From Alistipes sp. (GTDB taxonomy: Bacteria; Bacteroidota; Bacteroidia; Bacteroidales; Rikenellaceae): a stretch of DNA of 12,572 nucleotides. The stretch lies in NCBI GenBank assembly GCA_020026395.1, contig JAHHQM010000022.1:1-12572 (forward strand), in the 5' to 3' direction. Both the position numbers and the translations under genes were made by a program. Under the pieces are notes generated by a model. That model did not search any database, had not been told where the DNA came from, and saw only the letters and a list, made by a program, of their open reading frames with translations. Positions 1 to 4,868 of the stretch are shown here, in pieces (the first letter of the stretch is position 1; each line of letters starts with the position of its first letter).

Positions 1-53
1 AGAGCAGCTGATTTGTAATCAGCTGGTCGGGGGTTCGAATCCCTCCATCGGCT
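1..53 (+). tRNA. tRNA-Thr (anticodon TGT), 3' part only
   Basis: The window opens inside a tRNA gene. The anticodon arm is visible as GCTGA, the loop TTTGTAA and TCAGC, so the anticodon is TGT, which reads ACA and related Thr codons. The T arm follows at 29-45 with the invariant TTCGAAT loop at 34-40 and one G-T pair in the stem. The 3' acceptor strand CATCGGC lies at 46-52 with discriminator T at 53. The D arm and the 5' acceptor strand lie off the left edge. No CCA is encoded after base 53, unlike the next three tRNAs, so the CCA end must be added by tRNA nucleotidyltransferase. Confidence 0.93.
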
Positions 54-80
54 CGAGTCTACATGACATCAATAGAATTT

Positions 81-166
81 GGGAAGTTACCAGAGTGGCC
101 AAATGGGGCAGACTGTAAATCTGCTGGCTTACGCCTTCGGTGGTTCGAATCCATCACTTCCCACCA
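81..166 (+). tRNA. tRNA-Tyr (anticodon GTA)
   Basis: This is a complete class II tRNA with a long variable arm. The acceptor strand GGGAAGT (81-87) pairs with ACTTCCC (156-162), with discriminator A at 163 and an encoded CCA at 164-166. The anticodon stem GCAGA (108-112) pairs with TCTGC (120-124) around the loop CTGTAAA, placing anticodon GTA at 115-117. The extended variable arm lies between about 125 and 140, and the T loop TTCGAAT follows. A long variable arm with GTA is diagnostic of bacterial tRNA-Tyr. It lies 27 nt after tRNA-Thr, so the two are probably cotranscribed. Confidence 0.96.
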
Positions 167-198
167 CGTAACCCGATCGGATGCGAAAGTTACTGAGA

Positions 199-232
199 AC
201 ACACTTCTATTTATACGAGTGTGTGTTTCTTG
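199..232 (+). other. Inverted repeat between tRNA-Tyr and tRNA-Gly
   Basis: ACACACT (199-205) pairs with AGTGTGT (218-224) around an AT-rich 12-nt loop. A shifted register, AACACAC (198-204) with GTGTGTT (221-227), is also possible. The right arm runs into GTTTCTTGTT, a broken T-rich tract. It could be a weak terminator or a processing stem inside a tRNA transcript. The 104-nt tRNA-Tyr to tRNA-Gly gap shows no clear Bacteroidota promoter (TTTG...TAnnTTTG) and nothing else that I recognise. Confidence 0.3.
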
Positions 233-270
233 TTATAGGACAAACGTTACTCTGATTCGGTCTGTTTTTT

Positions 271-346
271 GCGGAAGTAGCTCAGTTGATAGAGCATTAG
301 CCTTCCAAGCTAAGGGTCGCGAGTTTGAGCCTCGTCTTCCGCTCCA
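271..346 (+). tRNA. tRNA-Gly (anticodon TCC)
   Basis: This is a complete class I tRNA. The acceptor strand GCGGAAG (271-277) pairs with CTTCCGC (336-342), with discriminator T at 343 and an encoded CCA at 344-346. The D arm contains the usual AGCTCAGTTGATAGAGC pattern. The anticodon stem TTAGC (297-301) pairs with GCTAA (309-313) around CTTCCAA, placing anticodon TCC at 304-306. The T loop reads TTTGAGC rather than the commoner TTCGANN; the stem pairs well, so the gene looks functional. It is the last tRNA before the tuf leader. Confidence 0.95.
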
Positions 347-370
347 ACGCTTCTAGCGCGTGATACGTTT

Positions 371-386
371 TTCTTCCGAGGAAGAA
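371..386 (+). other. Perfect short palindrome downstream of tRNA-Gly
   Basis: TTCTTCC (371-377) and GGAAGAA (380-386) form a perfect inverted repeat with a 2-nt centre. As RNA it would fold as a 6-bp stem with a CGAG loop. The T-run comes before it (GTTTTT) and no T-run follows, so it is not a standard intrinsic terminator on the + strand. It may be a 3'-end or processing structure of the tRNA transcript, or a protein-binding palindrome upstream of tuf. Confidence 0.3.
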
Positions 387-429
387 TGCCGTGTTGCCCG
401 CTAATTATGCAAAAGAGTGATAAAGAGAG

Positions 430-466
430 ACTTTAAAACTTTGAAGATTTAATAAATAACTTTAAA
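430..466 (+). repeat. Three ACTTTRAA repeats in the tuf leader
   Basis: ACTTTAAA at 430-437, ACTTTGAA at 438-445 and ACTTTAAA at 459-466 lie just before the tuf start codon at 478. The first two are adjacent and the third begins 21 nt after the second. The region is very AT-rich. TAACTTTA (457-464) is one base off the Bacteroidota -7 element TAnnTTTG but sits too close to the start codon, and it lacks a convincing -33 partner. An A/T-rich translation enhancer or a regulatory repeat are both possible; I cannot tell which. Confidence 0.4.
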
Positions 467-477
467 CACTTAATATT

Positions 478-1665
478 ATGGCAAAAGAAAAATTCGACCG
501 TTCGAAACCGCACGTGAACATCGGTACCATCGGTCACGTTGACCACGGTAAGACCACTCTTACTGCTGCTATTACCACTGTTCTCGCAAAGAAGGGACTT
601 TCTGAGCTCCGTTCTTTCGACCAGATCGATAACGCTCCTGAGGAGAAAGAGCGTGGTATCACGATCAACACTTCTCACGTTGAGTACCAGACTGCAAACC
701 GTCACTACGCTCACGTAGACTGCCCGGGTCACGCCGACTATGTAAAGAACATGGTTACCGGTGCCGCTCAGATGGATGGTGCAATCCTGGTTGTTGCCGC
801 TACTGATGGTCCCATGCCCCAGACCAACGAGCACGTTCTGTTGGCTCGTCAGGTAAACGTTCCCCGTATCGTTGTATTCCTGAACAAATGCGATATGGTT
901 GACGATCCCGAAATGCTCGACCTCGTTGAGATGGAGGTTCGCGACCTGCTTTCGAAGTATGACTATGATGGTGACAACGCTCCCATCATCCGTGGTTCCG
1001 CTCTGGGTGGTTTGAATGGCGAGCCCAAATGGGAGGAGAAGATCATGGAGCTGATGGACGCTGTTGACGAATACATTCCTCTGCCCCAGCGCGAGAACGA
1101 GAAACCGTTCCTGATGCCTGTTGAGGATATCTTCTCGATCACGGGTCGTGGTACCGTAGTTACCGGCCGTATCGAAACTGGTATTATCCACGTTGGTGAT
1201 CCCGTTGAGATCATCGGTCTGGAGGAGAAGACGCTGACTTCGACTTGTACCGGTGTCGAGATGTTCCGCAAGCTGCTCGATGAGGGTGAGGCTGGTGATA
1301 ACGTAGGTCTGCTGCTCCGCGGTATCGACAAGAAAGACGTTAAGCGTGGTATGGTTGTTGCTAAACCCGGCACCATCACTCCGCACACCGAGTTCGAGGC
1401 TGAGGTCTACATCCTGAAGAAAGAAGAGGGTGGCCGTCACACTCCTTTCCACAACAACTATCGTCCCCAGTTCTACCTGCGTACCATGGACGTTACCGGT
1501 GAGGTTCACTTGCCCGCTGGCGTTGATATGGTAATGCCCGGTGACCACGTAACCATCACGGTTAAGTTGATCTACCCGGTTGCATTGAACGAAGGTCTCC
1601 GTTTCGCAATCCGCGAGGGTGGCCGTACGGTAGGTGCAGGTCAGATCCTGAAGGTTATTGAGTAA
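478..1665 (+). CDS. tuf: Elongation factor Tu
   Basis: EF-Tu is the cytoplasmic GTPase that brings aminoacyl-tRNA to the ribosomal A site. The 395-residue product is full length for bacterial EF-Tu. The GTPase motifs are all present: GHVDHGKT at 19-26 (P loop), RGITI at 59-63 (switch I, with the Mg-binding Thr62), DCPGHADY at 81-88 (switch II, catalytic His85), NKCD at 136-139 and SAL at 174-176 (guanine recognition). Domains 2 and 3 follow and end in the typical GRTVGAGQILKVIE. The ATG at 478 gives the canonical N-terminus and has no Shine-Dalgarno sequence. Instead, A occupies -3, -6, -12 and -13, the A-rich start context reported for Bacteroidota. The gene sits between tRNA genes, an arrangement like the E. 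coli tRNA-tufB-secE-nusG cluster. A second tuf copy elsewhere cannot be excluded. Confidence 0.99.
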   Translation: MAKEKFDRSKPHVNIGTIGHVDHGKTTLTAAITTVLAKKGLSELRSFDQIDNAPEEKERGITINTSHVEYQTANRHYAHVDCPGHADYVKNMVTGAAQMDGAILVVAATDGPMPQTNEHVLLARQVNVPRIVVFLNKCDMVDDPEMLDLVEMEVRDLLSKYDYDGDNAPIIRGSALGGLNGEPKWEEKIMELMDAVDEYIPLPQRENEKPFLMPVEDIFSITGRGTVVTGRIETGIIHVGDPVEIIGLEEKTLTSTCTGVEMFRKLLDEGEAGDNVGLLLRGIDKKDVKRGMVVAKPGTITPHTEFEAEVYILKKEEGGRHTPFHNNYRPQFYLRTMDVTGEVHLPAGVDMVMPGDHVTITVKLIYPVALNEGLRFAIREGGRTVGAGQILKVIE

Positions 1666-1683
1666 TTAATATCCCAAAATAAC

Positions 1684-1708
1684 GGAAGGCGGTCAAACGC
1701 CGCCTTCC
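1684..1708 (+). terminator. GC-rich hairpin after tuf, just before tRNA-Trp
   Basis: GGAAGGCGG (1684-1692) pairs perfectly with CCGCCTTCC (1700-1708) around a 7-nt loop, 19 nt after the tuf stop codon. The bases that follow, AATTTAGG, give only a weak T tract, and tRNA-Trp starts five bases later. I read it as a partial terminator, an mRNA 3'-end stabiliser, or a structure marking where the tRNA is cut from the tuf transcript. A full terminator is less likely, because tRNA-Trp, secE and nusG lie immediately downstream and no promoter fits between. Confidence 0.6.
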
Positions 1709-1713
1709 AATTT

Positions 1714-1787
1714 AGGAGCATAGTTTAAGGGCAGAATAGTGGTCTCCAAAACCATTGATGGGAGTTCGAATCTCTCTGCTCCTGCCA
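1714..1787 (+). tRNA. tRNA-Trp (anticodon CCA)
   Basis: This is a complete class I tRNA. The acceptor strand AGGAGCA (1714-1720) pairs with TGCTCCT (1777-1783), with discriminator G at 1784, typical of bacterial tRNA-Trp, and an encoded CCA at 1785-1787. The anticodon stem GTGGT (1739-1743) pairs with ACCAT (1751-1755), including one G-T pair, around CTCCAAA. The anticodon CCA is at 1746-1748. The T loop is TTCGAAT. The gene sits between tuf and secE and is probably released from a longer transcript by RNase P and 3' processing; secE starts 20 nt after its CCA. Confidence 0.97.
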
Positions 1788-1807
1788 AGTAAAAGTTAAG
1801 ATTGATT

Positions 1808-2005
1808 ATGTTAAATTACGTAAAAGAATCCTATAACGAGTTGGTAAACAAGGTAACGTGGCCCACGTTCCCCCAACTTCAGAGTTCTACGGTAGTTGTG
1901 ATGGTGGCATCTGTTATTTTTGCCATCATTGTTCTCGTTATGGACCTCACCTTCGAGAATCTGATGGAGGGCATCTACAAGACATTGACAAAACTGGTTC
2001 ATTAA
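1808..2005 (+). CDS. secE: Preprotein translocase subunit SecE
   Basis: SecE is the small essential subunit of the SecYEG channel; it clamps around SecY in the inner membrane. The product from ATG 1808 has 65 residues, typical of the single-membrane-span bacterial form, whereas E. coli SecE has three spans. Residues 5-20 form the amphipathic N-terminal helix ending in the conserved KVTWPT (15-20). A hydrophobic segment at about 28-45 is the membrane helix. An in-frame TTG at 1802 would add two residues; I prefer the ATG because it gives the usual family start, and neither has a clear Shine-Dalgarno sequence. The gene lies between tRNA-Trp and nusG, the standard secE-nusG pairing, with 15 nt to the nusG ATG. 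Confidence 0.95.
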   Translation: MLNYVKESYNELVNKVTWPTFPQLQSSTVVVMVASVIFAIIVLVMDLTFENLMEGIYKTLTKLVH

Positions 2006-2020
2006 TACGGTTCCGTGGCG

Positions 2021-2581
2021 ATGAGCGAGATTGAAAAGCAGTGGTATGTAGTCCGCGCTATCGGCGGAAAAGAGAATAAGGTCAAAGAGTATCTCGAGGC
2101 CGAAATTCGTCATAATCATCTGGAGGATTATATCGCACAGGTATTAATCCCTACCGAGAAAATTTACACGATCCGCAACGGTAAGAAAGTTTCGAAAGAA
2201 CGTGTCTCGTATCCGGGTTACGTTTTGGTCGAGGCTGCTTTTGTGGGTCAGATTCCGTACATTATCCGTAATGCCCCCAACGTGTTGGGTCTGCTGGGCG
2301 ATACCAAGGAAGACAGCCGTAGCATGAACGCTACACCGCTTCGACCTCAAGAAGTGGCTCGAATCCTGGGTAGAGTCGATGAGATGAACGCAATGGAGGA
2401 GGAAAATGAAATACCGTTTGTCGAGGGCGAGACCGTCAAGGTCACCGATGGACCCTTCTCAAGCTTCCAAGGTATCATCGAGGCTGTCGACAACGAGCGC
2501 AAGAAACTCACGGTATCGGTGAAGATATTCGGGCGCAAAACTCCGATGGAGTTGAGTTTCACACAAGTAGAAAAAGAATAA
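2021..2581 (+). CDS. nusG: Transcription termination/antitermination factor NusG
   Basis: NusG binds the RNA polymerase clamp (RpoC/RpoB), promotes processive elongation, and in many bacteria links polymerase to Rho or to the ribosome. The product has 186 residues, close to the family norm. An N-terminal NGN domain starts at QWYVVRA (7-13) and runs to about 115. After a linker, the C-terminal KOW domain begins near residue 134 and contains the signature VKVTDGPF (139-146). I chose ATG 2021 over the in-frame GTG at 2015 because MSEIEKQWYVV matches relatives. The start lacks a Shine-Dalgarno sequence and the A-rich context. It is followed 16 nt later by rplK, the conserved secE-nusG-rplKAJL order. 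Confidence 0.97.
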   Translation: MSEIEKQWYVVRAIGGKENKVKEYLEAEIRHNHLEDYIAQVLIPTEKIYTIRNGKKVSKERVSYPGYVLVEAAFVGQIPYIIRNAPNVLGLLGDTKEDSRSMNATPLRPQEVARILGRVDEMNAMEEENEIPFVEGETVKVTDGPFSSFQGIIEAVDNERKKLTVSVKIFGRKTPMELSFTQVEKE

Positions 2582-2597
2582 TTAACAAAGGAAAATT

Positions 2598-3038
2598 ATG
2601 GCAAAAGAGATTGCTGCATTTATTAAATTGCAGATCAAAGCAGGTGCCGCCAATCCTTCGCCCCCGGTTGGTCCCGCATTGGGTTCCAAAGGTGTTAACA
2701 TCATGGACTTCTGCAAGAAGTTCAATGCTAAGACCCAGGACAAGGCCGGCAAGATTCTTCCGGTGATCATTACCGTTTACAACGACAAATCGTTTGATTT
2801 CGTTGTAAAACAGCCGCCTGTTGCTATTCAACTTAAGGAAGCAGCCAAAGTACAGAAAGGTTCCGCTCAGCCTAACCGCGATAAAGTCGCTGAGGTAACG
2901 TGGGAGCAAGTACGTGCAATTGCTCAGGATAAGATGCCTGACTTGAACTGCTTTACTATCGAAGCTGCAATGCGCATGGTAGCAGGTACTGCCCGTAGCA
3001 TGGGTATCAAAGTCGTTGGTGAATTTCCTAACATGTAA
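2598..3038 (+). CDS. rplK: 50S ribosomal protein L11 (uL11)
   Basis: L11 binds the GTPase-associated region of 23S rRNA at the base of the stalk and helps elongation factors act. The 146-residue product shows the family hallmark ANPSPPVGPALGSKGVNIMD near residues 18-37, the proline-rich N-terminal region that is the thiostrepton target area. The C-terminal RNA-binding domain includes GTARSMGI near 131-138. The C-terminus is a few residues longer than in E. coli (141 residues). The ATG at 2598 has A at -3 and -6 and a weak AAAGGA at 2587-2592. It sits 16 nt after nusG and 8 nt before rplA. The short upstream gap leaves no room for a separate L1-binding leader, which E. coli uses to control this gene pair. 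Confidence 0.98.
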   Translation: MAKEIAAFIKLQIKAGAANPSPPVGPALGSKGVNIMDFCKKFNAKTQDKAGKILPVIITVYNDKSFDFVVKQPPVAIQLKEAAKVQKGSAQPNRDKVAEVTWEQVRAIAQDKMPDLNCFTIEAAMRMVAGTARSMGIKVVGEFPNM

Positions 3039-3046
3039 TTAAGAAG

Positions 3047-3745
3047 ATGAGTAAGTTGACAAAAAATCAAAAAATCGCCTACGCTAAGGTGGAGGCCGGT
3101 AAGGCTTACAAGTTGTCGGAGGCTGCCGCTCTTCTGAAAGATGTTACGTTTACGAAATTCGACGCATCTGTTGATATCGACGTGCATTTGGGCGTAGATC
3201 CCCGTAAGGCTAACCAGATGGTACGTGGCGTTGTAACGCTTCCTCACGGAACGGGTAAGACCGTACGTGTCCTGGTTCTCTGTACTCCCGACAAGGAGGA
3301 GGAGGTAAAGGCTGCCGGAGCTGACTATGTAGGTCTCGACGAGTACGTTGAGAAGATCAAATCGGGTTGGACCGATGTAGATGTCATCATCTGCTCGCCC
3401 AACGTGATGGGTAAAGTCGGCGCATTAGGTCGTATTTTAGGTCCCCGTGGCCTGATGCCTAACCCCAAGACCGGTACGGTTACGATGGAGTTGGCAAAGG
3501 CTGTCAAGGAGGTGAAAGCCGGTAAGATCGACTTCAAGGTTGACAAGTTCGGTATTGTTCACACTTCAGTGGGTAAAATTTCTTTCTCGCCGGAACAGAT
3601 CGTAGAGAACGCTCAGGAGTTCCTGAACATGATCTACAAGTTGAAACCGGCTGCTGCCAAAGGTTCTTACGTGAAGAGTATCTATCTCTCGACAACCATG
3701 AGCCCCGGCTTGCAGATTGATCCCAAATCAGTAGAAACCAAATAA
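3047..3745 (+). CDS. rplA: 50S ribosomal protein L1 (uL1)
   Basis: L1 forms the mobile L1 stalk of the large subunit, which helps move deacylated tRNA out of the E site; in E. coli it also represses translation of its own operon. The 232-residue product is nearly the same length as E. coli L1 (234). The two-domain fold is indicated by the N-terminal KVDASVD-like segment TKFDASVDIDVHL and the conserved loop GPRGLMPNPKTG at 132-143. The ATG at 3047 lies 8 nt after the rplK stop, so the two genes are almost certainly translated in tandem. A occupies -3 and -6, and an AAGAAG sequence precedes the start. The gene ends 17 nt before rplJ. Confidence 0.98.
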   Translation: MSKLTKNQKIAYAKVEAGKAYKLSEAAALLKDVTFTKFDASVDIDVHLGVDPRKANQMVRGVVTLPHGTGKTVRVLVLCTPDKEEEVKAAGADYVGLDEYVEKIKSGWTDVDVIICSPNVMGKVGALGRILGPRGLMPNPKTGTVTMELAKAVKEVKAGKIDFKVDKFGIVHTSVGKISFSPEQIVENAQEFLNMIYKLKPAAAKGSYVKSIYLSTTMSPGLQIDPKSVETK

Positions 3746-3746
3746 G

Positions 3747-3753
3747 AAGGAGG
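3747..3753 (+). promoter_or_regulatory. Strong Shine-Dalgarno sequence for rplJ
   Basis: AAGGAGG lies just after the rplA stop codon (3743-3745) and nine bases before the rplJ ATG at 3763, which is good spacing. It is the only strong Shine-Dalgarno match that I see at any start codon in the window. The other starts have either A-rich contexts or nothing obvious, as expected for Bacteroidota. Confidence 0.7.
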
Positions 3754-3762
3754 AACGAAGAG

Positions 3763-4287
3763 ATGACTAAGGAAGAAAAATTGGTTGTAATCAACAACCT
3801 CACCGAGCAGCTTCAGAACTATCCTCACTTCTACATCGCCGACATTTCGACGCTGAACGCAGAGAAAACTGCCGAACTGCGTCGCAAGTGCTTCGAGAAC
3901 GACGTGAAACTGGTTGTTTGCAAAAACACCCTGTTCGCCAAGGCTCTCGAGACGGTAGAGAAGGCTGACGCTGATCTGGTCAAAGTATTGGAGGGTTCGA
4001 CCTCTGTCATGTTCGCTCACGTCGCTAAAGCTCCCGCAGTCCTCATCAAGGACTTCCGCAAGAGCAACGACAAACCCATCTTGAAGGCTGCTTTTGCCGA
4101 GGGTGGTGTTTACGTGGGTGACGACAAACTGGACGCTCTGTGCAACATCAAGTCGAAGGAGGAACTCATCGGCGATATCATCGCACTGTTGCAGTCTCCT
4201 GCCAAGAACGTTATTTCTGCATTGCAGGCTAATGCAGGCCAAAAGATTGCAGGCATCGTAAAGACGCTTGAATCGAGAAACAACTAA
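3763..4287 (+). CDS. rplJ: 50S ribosomal protein L10 (uL10)
   Basis: L10 is the stalk platform: its N-terminal domain binds 23S rRNA beside L11, and its C-terminal helix carries the L7/L12 dimers. The 174-residue product is slightly longer than E. coli L10 (165). The N-terminal MTKEEKLVVINNLTEQL and the segment VKLVVCKNTLFAKALE, equivalent to the family's VVRNTLLxxA region, identify it. The C-terminal part is helical and Ala-rich (ALLQSPAKNVISALQANAG), the L12-binding helix. The start has a strong Shine-Dalgarno sequence. The 17-nt gap after rplA is too short for the separate folded L10 autoregulatory leader seen in several other bacteria; any such site would have to lie inside the rplA coding end. 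Confidence 0.97.
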   Translation: MTKEEKLVVINNLTEQLQNYPHFYIADISTLNAEKTAELRRKCFENDVKLVVCKNTLFAKALETVEKADADLVKVLEGSTSVMFAHVAKAPAVLIKDFRKSNDKPILKAAFAEGGVYVGDDKLDALCNIKSKEELIGDIIALLQSPAKNVISALQANAGQKIAGIVKTLESRNN

Positions 4288-4328
4288 TCACAACAAGAAT
4301 AAAAATAATAAATTAATAAAGTACAACT

Positions 4329-4703
4329 ATGGCAGACATTAAGAAACTTGCTGAAGAACTGGTAAACCTGAAGGTTACCGAGGTAAATGAACTCGCCCAG
4401 ATCCTGAAAGAGGAATATGGCATTGAGCCGGCTGCTGCCGCTGTTGCCGTTGCAGCTCCCGCTGCAGGTGGTGCAGATGCTCCCGCTGAGAAATCGACTT
4501 TCGACGTTATTCTGAAGTCGGCAGGTCAGGCTAAGCTCCAGGTTATCAAGGCCGTTAAGGAGATCGCCGGTCTTTCGCTGGGTGACGCTAAGGCTCTCGT
4601 AGACGGTGCTCCCAAGGCCGTTAAGGAGGGTGCTTCGAAAGAAGAGGCTGAGGCTATGAAGGCTCAGCTCGAAGAGGCAGGTGCTGAAGTAGAGTTGAAG
4701 TAG
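4329..4703 (+). CDS. rplL: 50S ribosomal protein L7/L12 (bL12)
   Basis: L7/L12 is the multicopy, acidic, flexible stalk protein that recruits and activates translation GTPases such as EF-Tu and EF-G. The 124-residue product has the three family parts: an N-terminal dimerisation domain (about 1-33), an Ala/Pro/Gly-rich hinge (about 34-54), and a globular C-terminal domain with KSTFDVILKSAG, KLQVIKAVKEIAGLSL, AKALVDGAPKAVKEG and the typical end LEEAGAEVELK. It is preceded by a 41-nt, almost pure A/T leader with A at -3 and -6 and no Shine-Dalgarno sequence, which fits the need for much higher synthesis than L10. The stop codon TAG (4701-4703) lies inside a perfect 7-bp hairpin. Confidence 0.98.
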   Translation: MADIKKLAEELVNLKVTEVNELAQILKEEYGIEPAAAAVAVAAPAAGGADAPAEKSTFDVILKSAGQAKLQVIKAVKEIAGLSLGDAKALVDGAPKAVKEGASKEEAEAMKAQLEEAGAEVELK

Positions 4704-4716
4704 TATTGACTACTTC
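4697..4716 (+). other. Hairpin spanning the rplL stop codon
   Basis: GAAGTAG (4697-4703) pairs perfectly with CTACTTC (4710-4716) around the 6-nt loop TATTGA. The 5' arm contains the last Lys codon and the TAG stop codon of rplL. A ribosome terminating on rplL would open it, so the structure could connect L7/L12 translation with folding of the attenuator stem that starts 20 nt downstream. It is not followed by a T-run. Confidence 0.6.
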
Positions 4717-4730
4717 GCCCATATAAAGGC

Positions 4731-4780
4731 AAAACAGGTGTAGAGCTGACAAAATATTGTTAGCTCTATGCCTATTTTAG
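4731..4780 (+). terminator. Attenuator-like terminator between rplL and rpoB
   Basis: Bases 4736-4752 pair with 4757-4773 to make a 17-bp stem (core TAGAGCT with AGCTCTA, two G-T pairs near the base, one near the loop) closed by the 4-nt loop AATA. An AAAA run (4731-4734) before the stem and a TTTT run (4775-4778) after it complete the form of an intrinsic terminator, and on paper the two runs extend the stem across one C-A mismatch. Since rpoB and rpoC follow and no convincing promoter is seen in the gap, it most likely ends only part of the transcripts, lowering RNA polymerase synthesis relative to the ribosomal proteins. E. coli has a partial terminator and an RNase III site at this same position. 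A stem this long could also be an RNase III substrate. Confidence 0.78.
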
Positions 4781-4826
4781 TCTAAAGATCGGAAGTGCCG
4801 ATTAGGAGCTGTGTCCGATCTTTGGA
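4781..4826 (+). other. Second long stem-loop in the rpoB leader, with alternative pairing
   Basis: AAAGATCGGA (4784-4793) pairs perfectly with TCCGATCTTT (4814-4823). Three further pairs, including one G-T, extend it to 4781-4826. The 20-nt loop holds another copy of CCGAT (4798-4802), so ATCGG (4788-4792) could pair locally with it instead of with the distal CCGAT (4815-4819). No T-run follows, so this is not a terminator. It may be a regulatory RNA structure or a stabiliser of the rpoBC mRNA 5' end. Confidence 0.6.
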
Positions 4827-4832
4827 ATTTAG

Positions 4833-4868
4833 ATGCTCCCGGTGTGCAAACACTCTCATAGGGGGCAT
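4833..4868 (+). other. Third stem-loop in the rpoB leader, capped by a GCAA tetraloop
   Basis: ATGCTCCC (4833-4840) pairs with GGGGGCAT (4861-4868), including one T-G pair. Inside it, GGTGT (4841-4845) pairs with ACACT (4850-4854), with one G-T pair, around GCAA, a stable GNRA-type tetraloop; a 6-nt bulge, CTCATA, completes the element. Directly after it, GCGGG (4871-4875) can pair with CCCGC (4909-4913), so the whole leader can fold. No matching RNA family comes to mind. Confidence 0.5.

Noticed and set aside
63..356. Plus-strand open frame of 97 codons across the tRNA cluster
   Set aside because: It reads straight through tRNA-Tyr and tRNA-Gly, so it is not a protein gene.
457..464. TAACTTTA as a -7 promoter element for tuf
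   Set aside because: It matches 7 of 8 bases of the Bacteroidota -7 consensus but lies 13 nt from the start codon and has only a poor TTTA at the -33 spacing. The 5' untranslated region would be only a few bases long.
433..1548. Minus-strand open frame of 371 codons opposite tuf
   Set aside because: It lies opposite a highly biased, highly conserved gene and shows no family signature; a codon-bias artefact.
1711..1719. TTTAGGAGC shared between the tRNA-Trp 5' end and the rpoB leader (4896-4904)
   Set aside because: A 9-base match, one copy of which is fixed by the tRNA acceptor stem; no other tRNA-like structure surrounds the second copy. Probably chance.
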